Origin: Ilex aquifolium
Lineage: Eukaryota; Streptophyta; Magnoliopsida; Aquifoliales; Aquifoliaceae
Direction: 5' to 3'
DNA length: 64,000 nt
NCBI GenBank assembly: GCA_951799425.1
Contig: OX637401.1
Location: forward strand, 16,827,501-16,891,500
Below the pieces are notes generated by a model that had not been told where the DNA came from, searched no databases, and saw only the letters and a program-made list of their open reading frames with translations. Shown in pieces: positions 35,101 through 44,734 of the stretch. Positions within the stretch are counted from its first letter, which is position 1; each line of letters starts with the position of its first letter. Both the position numbers and the translations under genes were made by a program.

Positions 35101-36669
35101 AAAATCACATCGAATTTAACTTGGTGGATCTTCCATCGGATTCAGGCCCTACGACATCGAATTATGGATTATAATCCTAACGATCGAGACCAAATTCATA
35201 CAACATATCTACAATTAGCCTAATTTTTTTGTAAATGGATATAATTAACCTCTTTTTAGTTGTTGTTTATTTGCATAAAATATATATAGTGGCTTTAGGC
35301 TCTTTTATGTTTAATGAATCTTTTAAATATTAAATATGATGTAAAAAAATAAATATATCATGTTATTTTTATATATCGGACGACAAAATAAAACTTCTAG
35401 TTAAAGTGTGCTCACCCTAAATCATTCTCCTCACTCTGCCACTGCAAACAAGCACACAATACACACGTGCAATGACAGAACTACATTGCGCCCCCCCCCC
35501 CCCCCCCCCCCACATTTCAGAATTTACTCTATTCCCCTTTTAGATTTTTAAGAATTCTATGTATACTTACAGGTTTTCAAAAACTCCTTTTTGTATAAGG
35601 GGTATTTAATTAGTGCATACAAAAAGCTTAATAGCATGACACCAAACATTTAATAACCTAATGGGGGATATTGCTTACATGGACGCGCGAGATCTTATAA
35701 AATAAAATACGTATTTGTCCAAATTTAATGACCCTTGAAAAAGAAAAAGGAAAAGTGCTGCAAAATCAAATTACAAACGTGACTTTATATCATCAATAAT
35801 ATACTAAATCATGACTAATGTTTATAATTGTATTATTTGGAACTAATATATATGATTCTATATAATTTAAAACTATTACATCATGTCATAAATGAGGGAA
35901 TATATTTATAGGGACTAATTTTAGAATTTTATGAACTATATTTTTGTTATATATAGTATCATATAATTATAGGGACTTCATGATTAAGAATATAATACTA
36001 ATAGTAACTTATCGAATGACCTCTTTAATAAAATTCTTAACCATGTCATTGTTTCTGTTTGGCCCCCTCATCATAAAATTATGCTTCCGTCCCTGGATTT
36101 AACTACAAATAGAGATAATAAGTCCACAAGGAATAGAATAGAGATTACCCATTTGCAACATTTTGTAAATCCCACCCTGATAAATTTGCAACTTCAATAA
36201 GTGCAGCTCTCCATCTCTCCACCACCTCAATTTCGTTCGCAAAGCACTCTGAATGCCTTGCAAACGCTTCTTCAAAGCTCCCCGTTTGCTTGCATACATC
36301 GGATGGATCGACATCATAAAATACAGGAAGAACCAATTGCCTTATCGTTTTTCTGCATTTGAGGATCTCTGCAAGTTCATCCAGACACCATCTGGAAAAA
36401 GCATAGTTCTTCGAAAATACGACAATAGAAATCTTTGACTCTCGAATTGCTTTCTGTAGTTCCAACGAAATTTTTTTCCCTCGTGGTAATTCATCAACAT
36501 CCCTAAAGATGTGAATACCAGCCTGAACCAAAGCAGTGTAGAGATGATCGGTGAAGTTTTTTCGTGTATCTTCACCTCTAAAACTCAGGAAGACATCGTA
36601 CTTCCAGTGAGGTGTTGAAGAAGAAGATGAAGAAGAAGAAGGGTAATCTTGAGTGCATTTACCAGCCAT
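23193..36669 (-). CDS. TIR-NBS-LRR (TNL) disease-resistance protein, five exons, open frame
   Basis: Exons: 36669-36149, 26446-25345, 25147-24872, 24764-23847, 23777-23193; total 3,402 bp, 1,133 aa, all GT-AG. TIR about 24-170 (YDVFLSFRGEDTR; WCLDEL with the NADase glutamate E98). NB-ARC: GMGGIGKTT (230-238), LIILDDVD, GSRIIITTRDE, GIPLAL (397-402), MHDL (501-504). LRRs about 590-900 (NLSHSKFLTKTPEFTG is typical). C-terminal jelly-roll (C-JID) about 940-1133, starting near NIFLPSGKIPYWF. A basic tail (KRSRN, SKRLR) may be a nuclear signal. Known of the class: an intracellular effector sensor that oligomerises and makes TIR-derived nucleotide signals. Start: Met at 36669, before a Ser-rich leader; an in-frame Met 26 codons upstream (36747) is an alternative. 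Introns: 9,702, 197, 107 and 69 bp. The first contains a gypsy element; the donor of the last lies in a 25-bp tandem repeat. Confidence 0.93.
23797..23857 (-). repeat. 25-bp tandem duplication carrying the exon 4 splice donor of the TNL
   Basis: The stretch with AAG-GTTGGTCTCTC occurs twice, 25 bp apart (donors at 23,846 and 23,821). Only the first copy keeps the frame into exon 5, because the frame reaches a stop just before the second. The intron is 69 bp, with a GA run in the middle. Confidence 0.8.
26850..28560. repeat. Unclassified repeat-like block in TNL intron 1
   Basis: Non-coding sequence with the character of plant non-autonomous retroelement tails: AAGGTCGTATCCACAGGGAA near 26,889, and ACATCAATATAATCTCC near 28,508. 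I could not find matching termini or a reading frame of known family, so class and limits are uncertain. Short plus-strand frames near 27,470-28,005 are serine/proline-rich and look spurious. Confidence 0.4.
28146..28355. repeat. 43-bp minisatellite built on the palindrome CTACCGGTAG
   Basis: Units start at 28,201, 28,244, 28,287 and 28,330 (partial). The second and third are identical and the first differs at a few positions. More degenerate copies precede 28,201. Each unit carries GCTACCGGTAGC followed by CTGCGGTAGCTG, so the array is rich in short hairpins. Confidence 0.9.
28753..29342 (-). repeat. 3' LTR of the intronic gypsy element
   Basis: 590 bp, plus-strand ends TGATGATGCATAA and GGCATATCA. 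Its body matches 33,391-33,856 (ACGTGACCTACTCCACTAT through GGGTTGGACCAATTG). Confidence 0.8.
29478..30886 (+). pseudogene. Antisense ORF region of the Tat-type element
   Basis: GC-rich reading frames on the plus strand, opposite to pol (29,644-29,880 and 30,590-30,886), preceded by TATATAA at 29,478. The last frame ends in an acidic tail (DDADGDSDGAEGEDEEDGG). Tat-lineage elements (Retand, Grande) are known to carry such an antisense ORF between pol and the 3' LTR. Function is unknown; this copy looks broken. Confidence 0.5.
33391..33856 (-). repeat. 5' LTR remnant of the intronic gypsy element
   Basis: About 466 bp homologous to the left LTR; ends GACACATCA on the plus strand. It covers only part of the LTR length. 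Confidence 0.78.
33857..36148. other. AT-rich part of TNL intron 1
   Basis: No coding signal. It contains a C run (about 35,488-35,511) and two stretches with the wording of old plant DNA transposons (CACCCCTGGGTAGGGG near 34,575; CTTCCGTCCCTGG near 36,085), whose limits I cannot set. Confidence 0.5.
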
Positions 36670-36892
36670 GGACAAACACAAGACCTTATCAGGTGGATGA
36701 AGATTGGTTGAGCTGTGACTTTGTACAAGTGAAACATTTGATAGCATCTTGTGCTTCTGTTAGTCCATTATTGTTTGATGGTGGAAAAGTCTCAAGTGCA
36801 ATTGTAGACTATTTCAACCACACACAAAAAAAAAAAAAAAGAGAGAAATAAAAAAGAAAAAATCTGGAACCTTATTCTTAGGAAAGTAAGAA

Positions 36893-37237
36893 GGGAAAAT
36901 TACAATATAACCTCTTAACTATGATTATCATCTCACATTACCCCCTCAATTAAAATGTTGTTCTTTCTTTCTTTCTTTCTTTTTTGTTAAATCGCTCCGA
37001 AGATTAACCCTCATTACAAAATTTGAGGGAATGTTGTCCCATTTTACCCCTCGAAATGTGTGATTTTATTTCACTTTGGCCCAAAACAAGAATATTTTTT
37101 GTCCAAAAGGGCACACTTGCTTTTGGGGCAATATGAAACCAATTTAAGTAATTGAAGGTATAATATGAGAAATATATTAAATCAAAGGGAAAATGAGATA
37201 AATGTCATAATTGAGAGGATCAAATTATAATTTATCC
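36893..37237. mobile_element. TIR MITE upstream of the TNL gene
   Basis: The left end GGGAAAATTACAATATAACC and the right end (reverse complement GGATAAATTATAATTTGATCC) are inverted over about 50 bp. Length is 345 bp, with no ORF. It lies about 220 bp upstream of the TNL start codon and so within its likely promoter. A TTTC microsatellite lies inside. Confidence 0.6.
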
Positions 37238-38013
37238 AGATAAAAATGTAAGGTTTAGGTTATCTTGTATCTAGTTCACAAGTAATGCTATGCTTACAAG
37301 AACTTTTACCAAAAAATATTTTTACCAAATGACAACTCCATTTCACTTTTGAACCCACTAAATATTGATCAGAATATTTTTGATTGAAAATGGAGATTAA
37401 CTCATTTGATAAAAATAGTTTTTATAATTTTCTTTATAAAATTACATTTGGCCCCATAAAATTTGTACTTAATCAAACAAACCCCTTAATATTTTTAATA
37501 TTACACATTGACCCTACAAAGTTTGTGCGTGTGTAACACATAAATCCATACTTTCAATTTCCGTTGAGATAACAGTTAGAAATTGATGATGTCATCAAAA
37601 AATATTGAAATAATCCCCAAATTGCCCTTCCCTACTATAACTAGATCATTTTAACATAGAGAGACATGGATACCACAAGTTCCATCAGGGAAAGCCACTC
37701 TGTTGCTCAAAAAATAATTTGAAAAGCCACTCTAAACAATTTGCAACTAATGTTATTTAATACATTAAAAAGAGCAGGATGAAAAACCTGTATACATAAT
37801 TTTGGATTGATATACTAGTAAGTTGCATTTTTACAATTCCCATTGTCAACATATTACATCAAATAGGCAAGCATTCAATAATAGCAGGGATTCAAAAAAT
37901 AGCAGGCATATAAAAAAAATCACAAAAAGATGTATTACCACAAAAAACCTTGCCATACCATGCCAACAACAAAAGCTACGTACCTTGCTAACTATAAACC
38001 TATGCAACACAAA
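37238..38013. other. Intergenic stretch, no gene seen
   Basis: AT-rich. It has MITE-like wording at about 37,440-37,590 (ACATTTGGCCCCATAAAATT; CCATACTTTCAATTTCCG) without a matching end. The rest is featureless. Confidence 0.5.
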
Positions 38014-39212
38014 CTATAACATTGCATATTCAGACTCTGCTGATACATTAGGTGCATTAGCTTCACTCCCTCCTTGAATGACTATCTCTGTTGCTCCACT
38101 GCTTGAAGACCCAACTTTCTTCTTTTCCCGTCTCTGACAAATGTTTTAACATTGTGAACATATTAGTTATCAATAACAATTTCTAAGCATATTAATTCAG
38201 ATTTACGTATATCATAAAAGATTAAGAATTTAATCATATAGGTGTTCGTACACACCTTCTTAGTCATCATGGCCTCCAACTAGAACACATGATCAGTGGG
38301 TTCATAATAGAGTTCTACAGGTATATCAGATTTATAGCAATACATGATCAGATTTATACCAACACATTATAGCTCCTCTATTGAAACAAAAATAACCTTT
38401 ACCAAACAATATTTTCTCTAACAACATAACAACCTAGCCCCCAAAATAAACACAAAAAACATAATAATAAAAAAAATACTAGACATTTCTTGCATAAAAT
38501 AACAAAAAAAGAAACATGAAGGGCCCCTCGGTTTTCGTCCCTCATTCTGCCTCCCAAAAAAAAATATGAACTACCCAACTACTACATGGTATACTGCATT
38601 ACTAAAAAAAAAACATGAATAACCCCACCTCTAACATATTCAAAAATGAGCCAACATTGTATACTGTATTACTTTAATCTCCTCCGTTGTTTTGATGTTC
38701 TGTGACTCAGAAAAAGTGGCAGAAAGTTACTCAAAACTTTCGCAAGAAAAAAAAAAACCAAGCTTTATTGAATCAATTTGTCAAACACCTATGGCCCACC
38801 ATTTTACAATCCCAAAAGAATTCTTTTCCACCACACCCTGAGACTTTTGTTCACCAAGCCAAAGACTTTTGTGCACCAAGCCATCCATTTTTCATGTTTG
38901 AATAACGTAAAGGTAATTGCATGCTTTGAATCCATCCAAAGACTTTATGCACCAAGCCTAGACCTTTATTTTCCAGGGTTTTACTTCAATATACCAACCC
39001 CCTATTTTAACGTATATTAATTAGATCCGAAAACCCCCACATTTGTTTCAATCAAACCCCATTTCTGATTTTAAAAAACCTTAATCAAATGTTATTCATT
39101 CGTAAAAAAACAATAAATTTCATAATAATGTTTTCTGGGGATGATCTTCCCTAAAACATCACATGCAAACAACTCACCAAAACCCTAACTTATTGTACGT
39201 ACCTTTACCATA
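38014..39212 (-). CDS. Possible small spliced gene, unidentified
   Basis: The final exon 38,133-38,014 follows TTTGTCAG and reads 39 residues (RREKKKVGSSSSGATEIVIQ, then to SEYAML) and a stop. Before it a 24-bp micro-exon, 38,279-38,256 (LEAMMTKK), sits between CTAG and GTGTG in matching frame. A possible first exon, ATG-GTA-AAG before GTACGT, lies near 39,212. I could not place exons between. The Lys/Arg run could be a nuclear signal. I do not recognise the family; the pieces may be coincidental or a captured fragment. Confidence 0.3.
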
Positions 39213-40009
39213 GTTGTATGTTTCACTCTCTATTTTCTTCGCTCCCAACAAAGGCTTCAGAACACTACATATGAGAGAGAAAGAGAAGATGGAGCCGGGA
39301 CACTACAGAGCATTTCCCGCCTTGTGTAGTGTAGTGTATGGCAATAAGGGCATTTTAGTAAATGCATTGAATCCAAAAAATATCTTGGGCATTTTCGTCA
39401 TTCAGCTATTCCCGTTTGCTCCGTTACCATAAGGTTACTGACAAGACGTCCGTGTATAATTTATCTTTTTTTTAGTTTAAATTATAATTTTTGAAATATA
39501 AGTTATAACTATAAAAGATATGATCAATTTTAAAATATTATAAATAATCATAATTTTTAAAGGTCAAATTACAACTCACAAAAGAAAAGTTATAACTTGT
39601 AATGAAAAAGCTACAACTCATTTAAGTAATTTATTATGATCGATCATAACGTTTCATGATCGTTCACAACATTTTATAATCGATAATGAAGTAATTTTTT
39701 CCTTAAAAATAGTAACTTTCAGTACAATACTAAATTTTTTTTCGAAACCTTAAAATTAGCCTATTGTTAAACCAAGTTTTAAGATCCATTTTTAAACTAC
39801 AGTTATTTTCTAGCTTTATTACTTTTTTATAGTGATTTTTAACTTATTTTTCATTTATACGAATTTCTATAAAAGCCAATCTTCAATGCAAAATCATGAA
39901 TTCAAAACACTTGCGTCTTTTACGGAAAGCTTGTTCTGCAAATTGACTAAACCATGCTTTTATGTGAAGTACGGCAGAATAGGGAATAAGCTAGAAACTT
40001 TTATAATCA
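39213..40009. other. Intergenic stretch, no gene seen
   Basis: AT-rich. A short inverted pair, CACTACA and TGTAGTG, lies at about 39,300-39,330. Nothing else is recognised. Confidence 0.5.
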
Positions 40010-40050
40010 CTAGTTGGTGCACACGTACGTTGTACGTGAACCAATTCGAG
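40010..40050 (-). mobile_element. Helitron 3' end on the minus strand
   Basis: On the minus strand: hairpin ACGTAC-AAC-GTACGT (40,037-40,023), then GTGCACCAACTAG ending at 40,010, followed by T. It matches in form the end of Helitron C at 12,341. The 5' end, at higher coordinates, was not found. Confidence 0.6.
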
Positions 40051-41723
40051 TTGTAATTTCAGTTTTTTTGTTCAGAATGTGAGTATTTGAGCAAAAAAAA
40101 AAAAGACAAAGGAATATGTGTTTGAAGTTGTAGTGTTTATTAAATGACAAAAATTGAAACAAAAAGGAGATAGAAGAGTGCTTAGTACACATGATAGTCT
40201 ACCTCCTTATATACAACCCTACGATTTGCTACAACAAATATTCATTTGTTTAAGAAACTAAATTTTACTTCTATAAATCTAATTTGTCACACGATTAAGT
40301 CTTTTTTGCTCCTAAATCAATATAATAACTATTCCAGTTTTAAATTTTAATGTATCCCGAGCATAACATTATATTCAAAGTCATCTATTCAAAATAAACC
40401 ACATATTTTGAGCCAAAGTAAAATGTAACCATAGGATGCAAATAAAATTCTCTACAGCCACATACCCAAATATCAAAATTTTATTTTTGGTGCATTTGTT
40501 TATGTCACCTACAAAGCAAAAATATTTCAAAAATAGAATGAATTTTTTTTTTTAAATTTAATTCAAAAAAATCTCAAAACATATATCGAAATATATTAAA
40601 ACACCTTAAAATAGTCCAAAACATTGTTAAAAATGGGCAAAAATATGCCAACATATTCCAAAACACCTCAAAATATTGGAATGTTATTCAATCACTTATT
40701 CGTTTCGGCGTCCTTGAAGGTAGACATGTATTGGCCGTTTCGAATTTTTTTTTTTTTTAATCCTTGCACATATCTCTATACAACGTAAGTTCCTAATTGA
40801 GGTAAATAAAATCAATCTATTATTCAAATTATCCTAATTATATTCTACACAATGTAAGTTCATACAGAGTGGATAATGATAGTCATATTAAAAAGGATAC
40901 CCTGTTTTGCTTTCATCCAATGCTTAAGAAAAGAACTAACTAAAAGATCTAGAAAGATTTAAAACTTGAATTTTTCTGTCCCAGTTAACTGTTTTCCTAT
41001 CAAAAAATACCATCAAGGTCCCCCCTTCCAAAGAAGGATTTGAAACTTGAATTTTTCTTTCCCTAAGATGACTCTTTCCCCATTAAAAAAAAAAAAAAAA
41101 TTTGTCATTTGGGTGCCCCCTCCCTGAGGACAAAAACCTGGGATAGGAGAGCGTAGAAATTCATCAACAACTATAACATGATGGCAAATTTTATTTGCTT
41201 ATCTTATTGTTGCATCCAAAAATATTTTTCTTTTTTCTTCTTAAAAATAGGCTTAATCTGTGATTAGTATAGCAAGCATGAAAAGAACTTCATACCATCA
41301 TTATAGAAGTTCTAATTAACTAAAAATTCAAACAAGAAAACAACAATAAAGCTAAATTTCCAGAATAATGTTAGTATCACCGTGAATATCACTTGCAATC
41401 AATATAGATAAAGTATTCACATTAACAAAAAGCAGACATCCTTGTTCAACATGCATAATGTCTAAACATATTGTTCTTCAATCCCCTCTCTTTCTACGGG
41501 CCAACAACTGTAAAGGTTATTGTCACAAAACTTAACTCAAATATAACAATGCTTGGGTAGAACAATTTAAATCATCTTTCACAAAAGAAAGTATAAAGCG
41601 GCTAAGTTGTATTGCTCGAAACTGTGCATTCTTTTAACATTCAACATTTTTATTGTTTTTCACATGTTCTTTCTTCTCTTGGGTGTATCTAAAATGCAAG
41701 CATGAAAATAAAGGTGAAGGGGA
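40051..41723. other. AT-rich stretch, possibly the body of the minus-strand Helitron
   Basis: No reading frame, RNA gene or repeat of known family is seen. There are several poly-A/T runs. Confidence 0.45.
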
Positions 41724-42900
41724 TGTATCCCATTATTACACGTGTAAAGACTTTAAATGACATTAAATGAACTCACGTGAGGCTGACAAGACAGGGCACG
41801 TGACAAAGACGTAAGCTGCTTAAACAAATGAACCTAGCCGAGATGATCAATCAGTTTGGCAAAACATCAGTTGAGCTCGGCTTGTACCAAGCCGAGATGG
41901 TCAATCAGTTCGGCGGATATTGAATCTGTTTGTCCATGATTATAGCCGAGCTGTTTGATAAGATATACAGAAGAATAAATACGCACCTAAAGTTTCGGCG
42001 TTCAGATAAGCGAATCCGCGAAATTGTTGAGATTAGAAGGAATTGCTGGATAAATATCAGCAACTTCCCAAACTGAATGACCAAATTAAAGGAAGGTGTG
42101 CCACCTTGAAGAGAAAACTTCGGAAACTCTAATGGGGATAGCTATCTATAAGAGGCAGAAGAAAACGAAGGGGAAGGCACGCTGAACTCTCCTAGTCTTC
42201 TTGCAACTATTCAATTCCATTACTGACTTAAGCATCGGAGTGCCTTCGATCGAAGCATTTCGATCTTGGGCAGTTTGTTCGTTTTGCAGGAAGAAGATTG
42301 GGAAGCCAAGTTCATAAAATACTATCAGAATTCTCGATTTATCATCCGTAGGAGGTATTCTCAATTTTTACTTCTTACATTTTGGCGCCGTCTGTGGTAA
42401 TCATATTTTAAGCAGAACAAAAAGCTACTATGTCAAGACTCAGAAGTGCTATTGGATCACCCATAGGCAGTCTTGCCTTGGAAAATTCTGATCCAGTGTC
42501 GCTTCCTTCTGATGGCAACATCAAAGTACATGTCAACGAAAGCCCCATTCTGCTGATGCCCCAAACGCTGTCTCCTCCCCAAGTATAGAAGAGCTCTTCA
42601 GCGAGGCTCCTCTTGCTGATGTGGGCGAAGTGTTTAGTCCTCCTCCCCCAGTAGCCTAGACTTAGGATTTTTTCTTTGTTGTACTTTCTTTCCGTTGTAC
42701 TTTCCTTTCTTGTAGCTCGGGGACGCAAAACCCCTTTTTCTCTTGGAATGGAAAGTAAACTTTAGCTTCATAATTGGACTCTTCTGTATCTTCTTGCAAC
42801 ATTCTTTGTCATGCTGTATCTCTTTGTGTTTTGCGTATTGACAAATAACCTTTAACCTCTGACTTGGTGAGTTATATCATGACCCTCACCTCCGAGTATC
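41724..42900 (+). mobile_element. LTR-retroelement fragment: LTR, primer site, start of internal region
   Basis: A plus-strand LTR, about 41,724-42,379 (ends TGTATCCC and TTCTTACA), is followed by TTTTGGCGCCGTCTGTGG, a primer-binding-site form common in plant Tat-type gypsy elements. About 0.5 kb of internal sequence follows. No second LTR is seen, so it is a broken fragment abutting the large minus-strand gypsy element. Confidence 0.6.
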
Positions 42901-43020
42901 TAGATCGACCAACTTGGTGAGTATCGGTGCCGAGGGGACGTTTCCCGTCTGAGGGGAAACTACGTCGAATTTACGTAACTTCTCACTCCGGTTAGTTTCA
43001 TCTTTCTCACCCGGCGCCTC

Positions 43021-43038
43021 GGGGGGGGGGGGGGGGGG
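43021..43038. repeat. Poly-G run
   Basis: About 18 consecutive G next to GGCGCCTC, in the 3' non-coding part of the gypsy element. Confidence 0.9.
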
Positions 43039-43199
43039 ATCCCCCTTTCCTTACTAGCACCGAACTGGGTCAACCCCACCCATGTACTTGTGCAAGCATA
43101 CCCCAGGGATCGGTCTCGCCGCTTGTGAGGACTCCCGGGGGGTGATCCTTGCCCTGAGCAACGGTCGATCAGCACTCTTGTTCAAGGGTCATTTTCCAT

Positions 43200-43460
43200 T
43201 CAAGGGGCATGCCCCTGCATGCTAGTTGAAGGTTGGGATTCCCGAATCTCAGTTTTCGGGCCGTGGCCCTTCCAGGAGGCTTGCTCCTGTCTTTTGTGGA
43301 GGCAGGAGTCCCCGAGACTCTGCCCTCGAGCCATGCCTTTCCTAGGAGGCTTGCTCCTGTCCCCATTTGGAAGCCGAAGTCCTCGTGACTGCTTCCAAGA
43401 CCATGTCCTTTCCAGGAGGCGTGCTCTTGTCCTTTATTTGGAGGGGGCCATGCCCTTTCC
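43200..43460. repeat. Three tandem units of about 85 bp in the gypsy 3' tail
   Basis: CCTTTCCAGGAGGCTTGCTC-like words recur at about 43,268, 43,338 and 43,408. Each lies in a unit that also repeats CCATGCCCTTTCC and CCCGAGACT-like blocks. Divergence between units is moderate. Confidence 0.65.
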
Positions 43461-43612
43461 ATGATCATTCATTCGTCATAACAGTGTACTCCCCATTCTC
43501 AAATAAAGTATTTCTTCAAATTCATTATATTCCAAGGGCGAATTACAACATTTTCCTCTAGGTCCTCCAGTCTATATGCCCCGGAGCCTCCTACTGATGT
43601 GACTTTGTACGG

Positions 43613-44623
43613 TCACTCCCAGTTGGGCCCCATCTTTCCATCTATTGGGTCCCGAGTGTTTGCTACCACTCTTCTGAGTACTAGATCACCCGCTTGGAAC
43701 TCTCGGGGTTGGACTCTTTTGTTGTAGAGTTTGGACACCCCTTCTTGATACTTGGCCAATCTCAAGGCTGCCATTTCCCTTCTTTCTTTCGCAAGGTCCA
43801 AATCCAAGCTGAGTTGGTGGTCATTGCCCCCAGCGTCGAAGGCTTGTGTTCTAATGGTAGGAAGGCCTACCTCGAGAGGGATGACAGCCTCCATCCCGTA
43901 GGCGAGAGCGTAAGGCGTCTCCCCAGTCGATCTTCGAGGGGTGGTTCTATATGCCCAGAGGACGTTCAGGAGCTCTTCCACCCACTTCCCCTTGGCCTTT
44001 TCCAATCTCTTCTTGATCCCACTGATGATAGTTTTGTTCGAGCACTCAGCCTGTCCGTTGGCCTGTGGATATGCGGGAGTGGAATAATAATTCCGGATTC
44101 CAAGATGCTCGCAGAAAGACCTGAAAGGTGCACTGTTGAACTGTGTCCTGTTGTCCGATACGAGTGCGCGGGGAACCCCAAACCTTGTCACTACGTTCTT
44201 CCATACGAACTTCTTGGTGTCTATGTCCCTGATATGGGTGAGAGGCTCCGCTTCCACCCACTTGGTGAAATAATCGGTTCCTACGATCAAGAACCTCTTG
44301 TTTCCAGGAGCCGTTGGGAGGGGTCCGATCAGGTCGAGCCCCAATTGAGCGAATGGCCAAGGGCTAGTTAGTGGGTGCAAGTCCCCAGTCGGTTGTCGGA
44401 TGATTGGGGCGTATCTCTGGCATTGATCGCATTTTCGGACATAGGTCTGCGCATCTTTTTGCATTCGCGGCCACCAATACCCTTGAGACATGATGCGGTG
44501 GGCCATGGACCGTCCACCTGAGTGCCCCTCACATATGCCTTCGTGTACTTCGTAGATGAGTGGCTCAATTTTATCTTCGAGGACGCACAGTAGATAGGGC
44601 CCAGAGAACGACTTTCGGTACAA
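43613..44623 (-). pseudogene. Gypsy integrase region
   Basis: Shows the HHCC zinc-binding part (HEGICEGHSG, CDQCQRYAP), the DDE core (DLIGPLP, TDYFTKWVEAEPL, RFGVPRALVSDN) and a C-terminal FQAGDLVLRRV segment. Part of the fossil element above. Confidence 0.85.
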
Positions 44624-44734
44624 CTTCTGGTCCGGAGAGACCCAAAACCTTGGGGCCTTCAGCCTTATTTTCCTAGCTTCCTTGGAGCATTCGGGGAGTT
44701 CTCCGGAAAGGAGAAACTTGAGGAGTGGGTCAGT

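Larger units (their letters stand above)
26447..36148 (-). other. Giant first intron of the TNL gene (9.7 kb)
   Basis: Donor GG-GTAATC at 36,148 and acceptor CTGCAG at 26,447 join NVANG to HESKF, the usual TIR/NBS junction of TNLs. Contents from low to high coordinates: unclassified repeat with a minisatellite (26,850-28,560), an incomplete Tat-type gypsy element (28,753-33,856), then 2.3 kb of AT-rich DNA. Confidence 0.88.

Noticed and set aside
39300-39330. CACTA transposon ends (CACTACA / TGTAGTG)
   Set aside because: The two words are only about 20 bp apart, with no subterminal repeats or transposase; likely chance.
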